Shown: in pieces, positions 1 through 8,795 of the stretch
Layout of the letters: each line of letters starts with the position of its first letter
Position numbering within the stretch: the stretch's first letter is position 1
Origin: Rugosimonospora africana
GTDB lineage: Bacteria > Actinomycetota > Actinomycetes > Mycobacteriales > Micromonosporaceae
NCBI RefSeq assembly: GCF_016862975.1
Contig: NZ_BONZ01000027.1
Coordinates: 62,001-126,000, forward strand
Direction of reading: 5' to 3'
Length of the DNA: 64,000 nucleotides
The notes under the pieces: model-generated
Databases searched by the model: none
Told to the model about the DNA's origin: nothing
The model's input: the letters and a program-made list of their open reading frames with translations, nothing else
Made by a program: the position numbers and the translations under genes

Positions 1-1
1 G

Positions 2-1810
2 CAGCGGGTGGCCGACGGCGACGTGCCCAAGACCCTGGAGGGCAAGCGGGTCATCCAGCTCGACCTGGTCGGGTTGGTCGCCGGCACCCGGTACCGGGGC
101 GACTTCGAGGAGCGGATCAAGAAGATCATCGACGAGATCCGGGACAGCGGCGACAGCCTGATCGTCTTCATCGACGAGCTGCACACGGTCGTCGGCGCGG
201 GCGGTGGCGGCGAGGGAGGCATGGACGCCAGCAACATCCTCAAGCCCGCCCTGGCGCGGGGTGAGCTGCACGTCATCGGGGCGACCACGCTAGACGAGTA
301 CCGGCGCAACATCGAGAAGGACGCCGCGCTGGCACGGCGGTTCCAGCCGATCCTGGTACCCGAGCCGAGCGTGTCCGACACCGTCGCGATCCTGCACGGC
401 CTGCGCGACCGGTACGAGGCGCACCACCAGGTCCGGTACGGCGACGAGGCGCTGCAGGCGGCGGCCGAGATGGCCGACCGGTACGTCACCGACCGGTTCC
501 TGCCGGACAAGGCGATCGATCTGGTCGACCAGTCCGGGGCACGGGTACGGCTGCGGATCAAGACGCCGGCCGCGGACGTCCGCGAGCTGGAGCGTCGGCT
601 GGAGCAGCTGAACCGGGACAAGGACCAGGCGGTCTCCGACGAGCAGTACGAGCGGGCGTCGGCGCTGCGCGACCAGGTGGCCCAGACCCAGCAGGAGATG
701 GCCGAGGCAACCGGCGGGGGACCGGCGGTACCGGAGGTGACCGTCACGGACATCGCCGAGGTGGTGTCCAGGCAGACCGGAATCCCGGTCCGGCAGCTCA
801 CCGAGGAGGAGCGGGAACGGCTGCTGCGCCTGGAGAGCCAGTTGCACGAGCGGGTGGTCGGCCAGGACGAGGCGGTCCAGGTGGTCTCAGAGGCGGTACG
901 GCGGTCCCGCGCCGGCATCGGTGATCCGGAACGGCCGATCGGCAGCTTCCTGTTCCTCGGCCCCACCGGTGTCGGCAAGACCGAACTCGCCCGGGCGCTG
1001 GCCGAGGCGCTGTTCGGCGACCAGGACCGGATGGTGCGCCTGGACATGAGCGAGTTCCAGGAGCGGCACACGGTCAGCCGGCTGGTCGGCGCGCCGCCCG
1101 GGTACGTCGGGTACGAGGAGGCAGGCCAGCTGACCGAGCTGGTACGCCGCCGCCCGTACTCGGTGGTGCTGCTCGACGAGATCGAGAAGGCTCACCCGGA
1201 CGTGTTCAACATCCTGCTCCAGGTACTCGACGACGGCCGGCTCACGGACAGCCAGGGCCGCACGGTCAGCTTCCGCAACACGGTAGTGATCATGACGAGC
1301 AACCTCGGCTCGGAACTGATCGTCGGTCGGCGCCAGCCGCTGGGCTTCGACGGGGTCCAGGAGGACAACGGCTCGGCCGACGCCGCGGTACGCGACCAGC
1401 TGATGCGCCGGTTGCAGGAGCAGTTCCGGCCCGAGTTCCTCAACCGCATCGACGAGGTGATCATCTTCCAGCGCCTCGAAACCGAGCAGCTGCGCCAGAT
1501 CACCCGCCTGATGCTGGAGCAGACCCGGCGGCGGCTGCACTCCCAGGGCATCACCGTCAACGTCACCGACGGGGCGGTGGACTGGCTCGTGGAGCACGGG
1601 TACCAGCCCGAGTTCGGGGCCCGGCCGATGCGCCGCCTGATCCAGCGCGAGATCGACAACCACCTGTCCAACATGATGCTCGACAGCCGGCTGAGCGCGG
1701 GCCAGCAGATCACTGTGGACGTCGCGCGGGACGCGCTGCGCTTCGACATCGGGACGGCGCCCGGAGCGTCCGATACGCAGCAGCGGGAGCCGGCCGGCGC
1801 CAACCGGTGA
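2..1810 (+). CDS. ClpC-like AAA+ unfoldase, 5' end cut by window
   Basis: ATP-dependent Clp-family unfoldase that would feed proteins to ClpP or refold them. The reading frame is open through base 2, so the first codons lie outside the window; the GTG at position 8 is an internal valine. Visible are the end of AAA domain 1 (Walker B around FIDELHTVVG, then ATTLDEYR and an arginine-finger region ARRFQ), a middle segment with a UVR-like helix (DEQYERASALRDQV), and complete AAA domain 2 with Walker A GPTGVGKT, Walker B VLLDEIEKAHP, sensor MTSNLG and C-terminal GARPMRRLIQ. The short UVR-type middle region favours ClpC over ClpB, which carries a long coiled-coil M domain. The N-terminal Clp-N domain and the first Walker A cannot be checked here. 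Confidence 0.9.
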   Translation, partial: QRVADGDVPKTLEGKRVIQLDLVGLVAGTRYRGDFEERIKKIIDEIRDSGDSLIVFIDELHTVVGAGGGGEGGMDASNILKPALARGELHVIGATTLDEYRRNIEKDAALARRFQPILVPEPSVSDTVAILHGLRDRYEAHHQVRYGDEALQAAAEMADRYVTDRFLPDKAIDLVDQSGARVRLRIKTPAADVRELERRLEQLNRDKDQAVSDEQYERASALRDQVAQTQQEMAEATGGGPAVPEVTVTDIAEVVSRQTGIPVRQLTEEERERLLRLESQLHERVVGQDEAVQVVSEAVRRSRAGIGDPERPIGSFLFLGPTGVGKTELARALAEALFGDQDRMVRLDMSEFQERHTVSRLVGAPPGYVGYEEAGQLTELVRRRPYSVVLLDEIEKAHPDVFNILLQVLDDGRLTDSQGRTVSFRNTVVIMTSNLGSELIVGRRQPLGFDGVQEDNGSADAAVRDQLMRRLQEQFRPEFLNRIDEVIIFQRLETEQLRQITRLMLEQTRRRLHSQGITVNVTDGAVDWLVEHGYQPEFGARPMRRLIQREIDNHLSNMMLDSRLSAGQQITVDVARDALRFDIGTAPGASDTQQREPAGANR

Positions 1811-1880
1811 TCGCGATAGCCAGCAGCGTGCCGGCGGTGGGCGTGAGCCCGCGGCGGCGCGCGGAGGGAGAGGAGAGGCG

Positions 1881-2093
1881 ATGAGGGAGCACGGCAGGGA
1901 TTCCGAGCGGGAGCCGGCGGGCCGCCCGGCGCAGCCGGCGGGGGACCAGGACGAGACCTACGGCGACGGCGAGGAGGGCGGCAAGAGCAACTGGGCCGAC
2001 GAGGCGTCCACGGCGCGCAGCGCCAGCGACTCCCGGCGCAAGGCGCCGCACGACCGCTCGGGGGTACCGACTACGGAGTCCCTCAAGGAGTAG
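1881..2093 (+). CDS. small hydrophilic hypothetical protein (70 aa)
   Basis: Not recognised. The ATG follows a good purine-rich ribosome site (ggagaggcg) and sits 70 bases after the Clp gene on the same strand, so it may be co-transcribed with it. The product is highly charged, rich in Glu, Asp, Arg, Ser and Gly, and has no hydrophobic segment, so it is probably disordered. Its last codons overlap the tail of the converging acetyltransferase gene by 11 bases. No function is suggested. Confidence 0.5.
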   Translation: MREHGRDSEREPAGRPAQPAGDQDETYGDGEEGGKSNWADEASTARSASDSRRKAPHDRSGVPTTESLKE

Positions 2094-2610
2094 GTCCGGC
2101 CGGATCGGCGAGCCGGCCGAGGATCACCTCGTCGGCGAAGTCGCCGCCGACCCACGCCGACCGCCGGAGTGTGCCTTCGTGGGTGAAGCCCGCCCGGGTC
2201 GCGGCGGTGATCATCGCGAGGTTGTCGGCCAGCGTCTCGACCTGGAGGCGGTGCAGCCCGCGGACGTGGAACCCGTAGGCGCACAGCGCCCGGACGACAT
2301 CGGTGCCCAGCCCCCGGCCGCGGAACGCCGGCCGCAGCGAGATGCCCAGGTGGGCGCTGCGGTTGTGGGTGTCGATGCCCCACACCAGGGCGTCTCCGGC
2401 CAGCTCGTCGCTGTCCAGCTCCACCACGGAAAACTCCGCGGTGTCCGCGCCCGGCTCGGCGCGCAGCGACGGACTGGACGGCGGGACCGGGCGCCACGGC
2501 CGGTTGTCCGCCCGCATCCGGGTGGCCACGTCGTCGTGAAGCTCGGCGTGCAGGATCGGTATGTCGCTGTCGTAACGGGCCCGGAGCAGAACCCTCTCGC
2601 CATGCAGCAT
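2083..2610 (-). CDS. GNAT N-acetyltransferase, RimJ/RimL type
   Basis: Predicted acetyl-CoA-dependent N-acetyltransferase of 175 residues, close to the usual length of the RimJ/RimL (Acetyltransf_3) group. The acetyl-CoA loop is visible as RPAFRGRGLGTDVVRAL, followed by LHRLQVETLADN and the C-terminal AGFTHEGTLRRS typical of this group. The ATG follows GGAA at a normal distance. The substrate (a protein N-terminus, an antibiotic or a small amine) cannot be read from the sequence. It converges with the preceding small gene and has no obvious partner. Confidence 0.85.
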   Translation of the reverse strand: MLHGERVLLRARYDSDIPILHAELHDDVATRMRADNRPWRPVPPSSPSLRAEPGADTAEFSVVELDSDELAGDALVWGIDTHNRSAHLGISLRPAFRGRGLGTDVVRALCAYGFHVRGLHRLQVETLADNLAMITAATRAGFTHEGTLRRSAWVGGDFADEVILGRLADPAGPTP

Positions 2611-2641
2611 GCCCGGTTCCTACCCGACCGGCGCGCTCGGA

Positions 2642-3595
2642 TCAAGCGGTTGGGGGCCAGGTCGGGCCGACCGGACCGTACTGCGCGTACGGGTACCCGT
2701 CGGGCTGATCCACGTCGTTGCCTCCGCTGCGCCACACCGCCGACAGGGTGGCCAGGCCGACCAGTGCCACGAGCACCAGCGCGGCGATGGACAGCACGGT
2801 GAACAGGACGGTCTGCTCCGTGGTCGGCGACGGCAGGTACCCGACGCGCAGCCCCCGGGCCTGCCGCTCGCTGCCGGTCAGCAGGAACGTGATCAGCACC
2901 GCCAGGTCGTGCGAGCCGTCCCAGAACGCGTGCAGCAAGGCCACCCACAGGTACGCGAGCGCCAGCCGCCCGGTCAGCCACCGGCCCCGGGCGGCCGAGT
3001 GGAACAGCACGCCGCCGAGGATCGCTGTCCACAGCCCGTGCCCGAGCGGCGCGACGATGCTGCGCAGCAGCTCGGTCTGCACCAGGGCGGTCAGCGACAG
3101 GCCGCGTACGGTCAGCGTCGCGTTGAACGCGTACCCGGCGGTCTCGAACGCGGCGAAGCCGAAGCCGACCGTGGCGCCGAGGACCACCCCGTCCCGGGTG
3201 TGCCGGCGGGTCATGTGCCGGGTGACGAAGAGCAGCGCGACGAGCTTGACGCCCTCCTCGATCAGCCCGACGCCGCCGAACAGCCACGGCGAGGGGTGCA
3301 GCAGGTAGCTCTCCAGCAGCGCGGCGGCCAGCACGCCGAGCAGCCCACCGACCACGAACGCGCGGATCACCAGCTCGGTGGTCACGTGCTCGTCCCGCCA
3401 CCGCTGCAGCGCCCAGGTGACGAACGAGACCGGTACCAGGAAGCTGCCCAGCAGGACCAGGGTCGGTACCAGCACCGAATTTCGGGTCAGCAGCGTCACC
3501 ACGACCGTCAGCACCCACAGCAGCAGTCCGATGCCGAAAACCCGACGCCAGTCCAGCGTCGACCGGATCGGGGCGGGCGCCGCGGGCTGCCGCAT
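2642..3595 (-). CDS. PrsW-type intramembrane metalloprotease
   Basis: Polytopic membrane protein of 317 residues with about eight hydrophobic segments. It carries the PrsW/CPBP-like motif set: a glutamate pair in a helix (LIEEGVKL), then FAAFETAGYAF, then histidines in LGHGLWTAILGG and LLHAFWDG, expected to bind catalytic zinc in the membrane. PrsW cleaves an anti-sigma factor in Bacillus; the target here is unknown and no anti-sigma gene lies adjacent. The Pro-rich C-terminal tail is probably cytoplasmic. The start codon is the ATG ending at 3595. It lies 31 bases upstream of the acetyltransferase gene on the same strand, so the two may be co-transcribed. Confidence 0.85.
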   Translation of the reverse strand: MRQPAAPAPIRSTLDWRRVFGIGLLLWVLTVVVTLLTRNSVLVPTLVLLGSFLVPVSFVTWALQRWRDEHVTTELVIRAFVVGGLLGVLAAALLESYLLHPSPWLFGGVGLIEEGVKLVALLFVTRHMTRRHTRDGVVLGATVGFGFAAFETAGYAFNATLTVRGLSLTALVQTELLRSIVAPLGHGLWTAILGGVLFHSAARGRWLTGRLALAYLWVALLHAFWDGSHDLAVLITFLLTGSERQARGLRVGYLPSPTTEQTVLFTVLSIAALVLVALVGLATLSAVWRSGGNDVDQPDGYPYAQYGPVGPTWPPTA

Positions 3596-3691
3596 CGTGA
3601 CTGGCCTCCCTGTCGGGCGCGGATGGGCACAACCCGATCCCGGTACCCGGCGGGTCGGGGCTCATGCGGACACCCGGGGTCTGTACCGCCT

Positions 3692-3727
3692 GCCGCGCCG
3701 ATCCCGCCCGCCGCGCCGATCCCGCCC
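3692..3727 (+). repeat. 18-bp direct tandem repeat (2 copies plus 7 bases)
   Basis: The unit gccgcgccgatcccgccc occurs twice head to tail and is followed by a partial third copy. It lies in the 438-base gap between the divergent PrsW and SDR genes. No coding sequence is supported here; reading frames through it are GC-driven. Confidence 0.8.
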
Positions 3728-3772
3728 GCCGCGCGGGGCACCGCGCGCCGGCGGGGCATGCCGTCGTGCGCC

Positions 3773-3840
3773 CTTTGCTCTGCTTACCTATACGCGACGA
3801 AAATCGCGCTCAGCGTTGCGTCCAGGTAAGCAGAGCAAAG
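3773..3840. repeat. 68-bp two-level hairpin element
   Basis: Perfect 17-bp inverted repeat: ctttgctctgcttacct at 3773-3789 and its exact complement at 3824-3840. Inside the 34-base loop is a second stem, acgcgacg (3792-3799) with cgttgcgt (3814-3821), 8 pairs with one G-T, capped by a 14-base loop. A third, smaller pairing (cgcga/tcgcg) competes with the inner stem. The arms are much less GC-rich than their surroundings. There is no T-run after the stem, so a simple rho-independent terminator is unlikely, and the flanking genes diverge from it. Possible readings are a REP- or MITE-like mobile palindrome or a structured RNA. Copy number in the genome is unknown. Confidence 0.85.
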
Positions 3841-3870
3841 CGTCGCGGCAAGGTACGCCCGGGCGCCGGC

Positions 3871-3980
3871 CGGCGCCGCGCCCACCGGCCGCGCCACGCC
3901 GCGCCCACCGGCCCGCGCCGCGCCCACCGGCCCGCGCCGCGCCCACCGCCCGCGCCACGCCCACCGCCCGCGCCACGCCG
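3871..3980 (+). repeat. degenerate 18-19 bp tandem repeats
   Basis: About five imperfect copies of gccgcgcccaccggcccgc run up to the SDR promoter region. Together with 3692-3727 and the hairpin they account for most of the intergenic gap. No gene is supported here. Confidence 0.7.
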
Positions 3981-4033
3981 GTGCCTGGCGTGCCGGCCGG
4001 GCCGGGCCGGGGACGGCGGGTTACTGTGCCGGC

Positions 4034-4792
4034 ATGCGGATCAACGACCGCGTCGCCCTGGTCACCGGCGCTTCTTCGGGAATCGGCCGAGCCGCCGCGA
4101 TCCTGCTGGCACAGCGGGGCGCCCGGGTCATCCTGCACGGCCGCGACGAGCGCGCCCTGACCGAACTCGCCGACAGCGTGAACGGCGCCGTCCTGCCCGG
4201 CGAGCTGGCAGATCCGGAGCAGGTCGACCGGATCGCCGAGGAGGCGTTGCGGGCGCACGGCCGGGTGGACATCCTGATCAACAATGCCGGTGCGGGCTGG
4301 GCGGGCCCGTTCGGCGACATGTCCGGCGACGACGTGGACCGGCTGGTCGCGGTGAACCTCGCCGCGCCGATGCGGTTGACCCGGGCGGTACTGCCCGGGA
4401 TGCGGGAGCGGGCGACCGGACACCTCACGTTCGTCACGTCCATCGCCGGTCGTACCGGTGTGGCCGGCGAAGCGGTGTACTCGGCGACGAAGGCCGGCCT
4501 GGACGCGTTCGCGGAGAGTCTCCGGTTCGAGCTGCGTGGCACCGGCGTCGCCGTGGGTGTGCTGGTACCCGGCGTGGTGGACACCCGCTTCTTCGACCGG
4601 CGTGGCCGGCCCTATCAGCGGGAGCGGCCCCGTCCACTGCCGCCCGGCCCGGTTGCCGAGGCGATGGTCCGGGCGATCGAGACCGGGCGTTCCGAGGTGT
4701 ACGCGCCCCGCTGGCTCCGGCTTCCGGTGGCGGTACGTGGCGCCATGCCCGGGGTGTACCGCGGCCTCGCCGGCCGGTTCGGCGGTACCTGA
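4034..4792 (+). CDS. short-chain dehydrogenase/reductase (SDR)
   Basis: NAD(P)-dependent oxidoreductase of 252 residues, the classical SDR length. It shows the Rossmann cofactor motif TGASSGIG near residue 11, the NNAG motif, catalytic Ser136 (in VTSIAG) and the active-site pair Tyr149/Lys153 (YSATK). The C-terminal region resembles the short-chain reductases often annotated as general ketoreductases. The substrate cannot be deduced, and no pathway genes sit beside it. The ATG at 4034 gives the expected N-terminus immediately before the first beta strand. Confidence 0.9.
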   Translation: MRINDRVALVTGASSGIGRAAAILLAQRGARVILHGRDERALTELADSVNGAVLPGELADPEQVDRIAEEALRAHGRVDILINNAGAGWAGPFGDMSGDDVDRLVAVNLAAPMRLTRAVLPGMRERATGHLTFVTSIAGRTGVAGEAVYSATKAGLDAFAESLRFELRGTGVAVGVLVPGVVDTRFFDRRGRPYQRERPRPLPPGPVAEAMVRAIETGRSEVYAPRWLRLPVAVRGAMPGVYRGLAGRFGGT

Positions 4793-4881
4793 GCCGGCCG
4801 CCGCGCTCGGCGCCTCTGAGCGCCCGCGGTGCGCCTGTGAGACGATCGACCCGTCCGGTCGTCTCACAACCAGGGACTCTC

Positions 4882-5838
4882 GTGCTCCTCGCGGTCAGCC
4901 TCGGCCTGCTGGCGGCCTTTCTCTTCGCTGGCTCAGCGTCGCTGCAGCAACACGCGGCGCACGAGGTCGAATATTCCCCGCACGTCGGGCGTACCGCTGG
5001 CGACCGGCGCCGTCCGGCCGTGTTCGTGGCGCTCTTCCGGCTGGTCCGCTCGTTGCTGCGGAGCAAGCTCTGGCTGTTCGGCTGGACGACCAACCTGGTC
5101 GGCTTCCTGGTCCAGGCCGCCGCCCTCCACTTCGGCACCGTGGCGCTCGTGCAGCCGTTGCTGGTGACCCAGTTGCTCTTCTCGCTGCCGATGGCCTCCG
5201 CGTGGTGCCGGAGGTGGCCGCACAAACGGGACTGGGCCGCGGCCGGCGCGATCTGTGCCGGTCTGGCGGTGTTTCTGGCCGTCCGGGGGGTGGCTCCGCT
5301 GGAGGGCACGCCCGACCGCCGGCTGGTCCTGGTGTCCGGGTTCTCCCTGCTGATCATCGTCGGGCTGCTGATGCTGATTTCGACCGGACGCCGCCCGCTC
5401 GTGCACGGCACGGTCATCGCGGTCGCCGCCGGCCTGTGTTTCGCGTTCAGCGCGGTGCTGATGAAGCTCACCACGGACGATCTCATCCACCGGGGCGTCG
5501 GGGCGACTGCTCGGGACTGGCCTGGGTATGCACTAGCCGTGTCCACCTTGACCGGGTTAGTTCTTGAACAGGGCGCTTTCGCGGCCGGTTCGCTCCCGGC
5601 CGCTGTGGCCGCGATGACGATCACCAACCCTCTGGCCAGCTATGTGCTGGGGGTGCTAGCGTTCCACGTCATGCCGCCGACAAGCCCCGGCGCCGTGGCC
5701 GGATTGGCCGGAGCAGGAGTCCTGCTCTTCGCCGGTGCGGTGGGATTGGCACACTCGCCGATTGTCCGTCCAGGCGCGTCCAGGGATCCTGGGCGTACCC
5801 CCGGAGTGACCGCCGCATCGCCGCAATCCTCCTGTTAA
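4882..5838 (+). CDS. DMT-superfamily membrane transporter
   Basis: Integral membrane protein of 318 residues with about ten hydrophobic segments, fitting the EamA/DMT drug-metabolite transporter fold. The sequence before GTG 4882 has no membrane character, and a ribosome site (aggga) lies 6 bases upstream, so this start is preferred over in-frame upstream codons. The N-terminus (LAAFLFAGSASLQQHAAHE) resembles a family widespread in actinomycetes. Cargo is unknown. The next gene starts 31 bases downstream, so the two are probably co-transcribed. Confidence 0.8.
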   Translation: MLLAVSLGLLAAFLFAGSASLQQHAAHEVEYSPHVGRTAGDRRRPAVFVALFRLVRSLLRSKLWLFGWTTNLVGFLVQAAALHFGTVALVQPLLVTQLLFSLPMASAWCRRWPHKRDWAAAGAICAGLAVFLAVRGVAPLEGTPDRRLVLVSGFSLLIIVGLLMLISTGRRPLVHGTVIAVAAGLCFAFSAVLMKLTTDDLIHRGVGATARDWPGYALAVSTLTGLVLEQGAFAAGSLPAAVAAMTITNPLASYVLGVLAFHVMPPTSPGAVAGLAGAGVLLFAGAVGLAHSPIVRPGASRDPGRTPGVTAASPQSSC

Positions 5839-5869
5839 CTCAGCCCAGCCACCCTACCCAGGACGAGTG

Positions 5870-6568
5870 ATGGCATCCGCCCCAAACGTGCGTCGTAGGT
5901 CAGCAGCCACCCCCCACCCGGAGGTGGTCATCGAGTTGGGCGCGCTGCGGCCGGCGTTACTGCGGGCGGCCCGGATGTTCATGGAGACCGCGGCCATCCC
6001 GACCCTGCTGCTGTTCATCCTGCTGCACACGGTCGGCCTCATGGCCGGGCTCGTCGCGGTGCTGACCTGGTGCGCGCTGACCGTGAGCGTCCGCTGGGTG
6101 ATGGGCCGGCGCCTGCCCGGCACGCTGGTGCTGTGCGCCGGCATGCTGTGCGCCCGCGCCTGCGTGGCGCTGATCCTCTCCAGCGCGCTGGTATATCTGC
6201 TGCAACCGGTGGCGGGCTCGGTCGTGATGGCCACCCTGTTCCTCGGCAGCGCCGCCCTCGGCCGGCCGATCACCATCCGGTTGGCCCGCGACTTCGTCGC
6301 CCTTCCGGCCCACCTGTTCCACCACCCCGGGGTGCGCCGGATGTTCACCCAGGTGGCTCTCCTCTGGGGTGCCGGCCGGCTGATCGACGCCGGCATGAAC
6401 ATCGGCTTCCTGCACTGGAGTCTCGACGCCGGCCTGCTTTCCCGTGGCGTGTTCAGTGGCCTGCTCACCGCCACCATGATCGTGGTCTGCGCCGGCTGGG
6501 GCTGGCGTTGCCTGCACCGGCTTCCCGGCATCAAGCTCTGCCTCCGGGCCCCACTCGCGACGGCGTGA
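5870..6568 (+). CDS. VC0807-like membrane protein
   Basis: Predicted inner-membrane protein of 232 residues with five to six hydrophobic helices, resembling the VC0807/intracellular-septation-A-like family (segments such as IPTLLLFILLHTVGLMAGL and the FHHPGVRRMFTQ loop). No reaction is known for this family. GTG and ATG codons stand side by side at 5867 and 5870; AGGA lies 6 bases before the ATG, which is therefore chosen. It probably forms an operon with the preceding transporter. Confidence 0.65.
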   Translation: MASAPNVRRRSAATPHPEVVIELGALRPALLRAARMFMETAAIPTLLLFILLHTVGLMAGLVAVLTWCALTVSVRWVMGRRLPGTLVLCAGMLCARACVALILSSALVYLLQPVAGSVVMATLFLGSAALGRPITIRLARDFVALPAHLFHHPGVRRMFTQVALLWGAGRLIDAGMNIGFLHWSLDAGLLSRGVFSGLLTATMIVVCAGWGWRCLHRLPGIKLCLRAPLATA

Positions 6569-6591
6569 CCGCACCGCTCGCGACGGCGTGA
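6554..6591 (+). repeat. stop-codon-spanning duplication (15 bp, period 23)
   Basis: ctcgcgacggcgtga occurs at 6554-6568, where its last three bases are the stop codon of the VC0807-like gene, and again unchanged at 6577-6591. One of seven such 3'-end duplications in the window. Confidence 0.85.
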
Positions 6592-6636
6592 GCTGATCCG
6601 GGCCGGCCGCGCACAAGCCGACCGAATAAGCCGTGC

Positions 6637-6649
6637 GTCACATAGTGAC
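6637..6649. promoter_or_regulatory. inverted repeat gtcac-ata-gtgac
   Basis: Perfect 5-3-5 palindrome 55 bases before the start of the PAP2/acyltransferase gene. Its position suits an operator. The cognate factor is unknown and chance occurrence is possible. Confidence 0.35.
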
Positions 6650-6704
6650 CAAAAATCGCGCGCCGGGTGGCATAGGGTGCCATCTTCCGTGCTACAAGAC
6701 TTAA

Positions 6705-8795
6705 ATGACCTCTGGTCGACCCGACGCCGGTCTTCGCGGTAACTCTGCGCAGCAAAGCACGATCGCCAGCCGTCCGCCGCTGTGGCGAGAACTGCTCATC
6801 GGCCTGGTGATTTTCGGGATCTACAGCATCGTCGCTGGGCTGGACTGGGACAGCCGCACGACTGCGGCGGACCGGCACGGCCGCCAGATCTTTCACCTGG
6901 AACGCGTGCTGCACCTGGACATCGAGCGCCCGTTCAACGACTGGCTGGCCCCGCATCACCTGTTGCGAATCGCGTTCAACTATGAGTACGCCATCACGTA
7001 CGTCGCCAGCGCGCTGCTGCTGCTCGTCTGGCTGTACGTGCGCCGGCCGGCCATGTACCGCTGGGCCCGCTCGTCGTTCGTGGTCCTCAACCTGCTCGCG
7101 CTGATCTGCTTCGCGTCGTTTCCGGTGGCACCGCCCCGACTGTTGCCCGACCTCGGCTTCGTGGACACGGTCCGGACCGGGCACACCTGGGGTTCCTGGG
7201 GTTCGTCGCTGGTCGGGCACGCCAACCAGCTGGCCGCGATGCCGTCGCTCCACATCGCCTGGGCGCTGTGGGTGACCGTGGTACTGGCCTGTGTGATCGG
7301 TGCCCACTGGGTGCAGGTCGTCAGCGCGGCCCACGTGCTGCTGACCGCGCTGGTCATCATGGCGACCGCGAACCACTACCTGCTCGACGCCGTCGGTGGG
7401 AGCCTGCTGGTCTGGGTGTCGTTCTCGCTGCTCGGGGTGTTCCAGGACCGGCCGGGCAGCTCGCTCGGGGTACGGGTACCGGCCGCCGACTCCTTCTTCC
7501 TCCATGTCGAGTCGCCGATCGCCGCGCAGCACGTCGGCGGCCTGGTGATGCTCGCCGGCGTTGGGCCGGCCGCCACCAGCGCCGCGGAGTACCGCGACCG
7601 GCTGCGCGAGGTGATCCAGGCGAACCTGTACCGGCTGCCGCGCTTCCGGCAGCGCCTGTCCGCGCCGTCCCGGTGGCGCCGTGCCCGCTGGCTGACGCAG
7701 GACGAGCTGGACTGGGACTGGCACGTGCCGTTGTTCGACGCGAGCGGGCCGGACGGCCGGCTGGGCGGCATCGAGGGGCTGCACGCGCTGATCGCCGAGT
7801 TCGAGTCCACTCCGCTGCCCCGGGACCGGCCGCTGTGGCGGTTCATGGTCGTCGACGGGGTCGAGGCCGACCAGTCGGCGGCCGTGCTGGTCGTCCACCA
7901 CGTGGTCGCGGACGGCATCGGTACCGTCGCGCAGGCGATGAACCTGCTCGAACCGCAGCTGCCGGACGGGCAACTCGGCGTCACCGGCCGACCCGGGGCG
8001 CTGCGCTCCGCGCTCGGCGTCGCGGTCGGGCTCGGCCAACTGGCGACCGACGGGGGTTCGCGGCACCGGCTGCCGACCGGTGGCAGCGCCGGCCGCCGGT
8101 TCGGCACCGTCGCCCTGCCGCTGACCGAGGTGCGCGCGGTCGCCCGCCGGCACGGCAGCCGGGTCAGCGACGTGCTGCTCTCCGGCGTCGCCGGGGCACT
8201 GCGCCGGGTGTGGTCGGCCCCCGGCGAGGTCGCGGAGAAGCTGCGGGTCGCGGTACCGCTGATGGTGCGCGAGCCGGGCAGCTCCAGCGAGGGCAACGTC
8301 ACCGCGGCGGTGATGATGGACGTGCCGCTGGGGCCGCTGGCCGAACCGGAGCGGCTGGCCGACATTGCCGGGCGCAGCCGCCGGTTGCACACCGGTACCC
8401 GGGCTCTCGCGTCCCGGTTCGTCATGCGTACCGTGGGCCAGCTCATGCCGCCGCCGTTACACGCGTGGTTCGCCCGTACGGTCTACGGCTCCCGCTTCTT
8501 CCAGGCGATCGTGTCCAACATGCCCGGCCCGAACCAGCCGTTCCGGATGGCGGGTGCTCCGATGGCAGCGGTGTACCCGATCCTGCCGCTCGCGCCCCGC
8601 GCCCCGCTCGCGGTCGGCGCGCTGGGCTGGGACGGCATGCTGTACGTCGGCATCAGCGCCGACCCGGCGCTGGTCGACGACGCCGACCATCTGGGCGAGG
8701 CGATCAAGGCGGTCGTGGAGGAGCTGAGCGAGGCGTCGGTGGCCGGATCGGCGGCGGGCGACGCCCACCTCACATCCTCCGGCCACGCCGGCTGA
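6705..8795 (+). CDS. PAP2 phosphatase / wax ester synthase-DGAT fusion
   Basis: Bifunctional lipid enzyme of 696 residues. The N-terminal ~250 residues form a polytopic PAP2-type phosphatase/transferase of the inositol-phosphorylceramide-synthase-like group, with His183 in MPSLH and His224/Asp228 in NHYLLD. The C-terminal ~420 residues form a WS/DGAT acyltransferase with the catalytic motif HHVVADG (His398, His399, Asp403, Gly404) and the typical ending region with SNMPGP. Known family chemistry suggests dephosphorylation of phosphatidic acid to diacylglycerol, then acylation to triacylglycerol, in one membrane protein. Whether the PAP2 half acts on phosphatidic acid is inferred. The gene stands alone, converging with the PucR gene. 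Confidence 0.88.
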   Translation: MTSGRPDAGLRGNSAQQSTIASRPPLWRELLIGLVIFGIYSIVAGLDWDSRTTAADRHGRQIFHLERVLHLDIERPFNDWLAPHHLLRIAFNYEYAITYVASALLLLVWLYVRRPAMYRWARSSFVVLNLLALICFASFPVAPPRLLPDLGFVDTVRTGHTWGSWGSSLVGHANQLAAMPSLHIAWALWVTVVLACVIGAHWVQVVSAAHVLLTALVIMATANHYLLDAVGGSLLVWVSFSLLGVFQDRPGSSLGVRVPAADSFFLHVESPIAAQHVGGLVMLAGVGPAATSAAEYRDRLREVIQANLYRLPRFRQRLSAPSRWRRARWLTQDELDWDWHVPLFDASGPDGRLGGIEGLHALIAEFESTPLPRDRPLWRFMVVDGVEADQSAAVLVVHHVVADGIGTVAQAMNLLEPQLPDGQLGVTGRPGALRSALGVAVGLGQLATDGGSRHRLPTGGSAGRRFGTVALPLTEVRAVARRHGSRVSDVLLSGVAGALRRVWSAPGEVAEKLRVAVPLMVREPGSSSEGNVTAAVMMDVPLGPLAEPERLADIAGRSRRLHTGTRALASRFVMRTVGQLMPPPLHAWFARTVYGSRFFQAIVSNMPGPNQPFRMAGAPMAAVYPILPLAPRAPLAVGALGWDGMLYVGISADPALVDDADHLGEAIKAVVEELSEASVAGSAAGDAHLTSSGHAG

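Noticed and set aside
3692-3980. Possible CRISPR array
   Set aside because: The repeats are contiguous and have no unique spacers of constant length; they are simple GC-rich tandem repeats.
3664-4881. Long in-frame extension upstream of the DMT transporter
   Set aside because: It runs through the hairpin element and the whole SDR gene in another frame and has no membrane character until GTG 4882.
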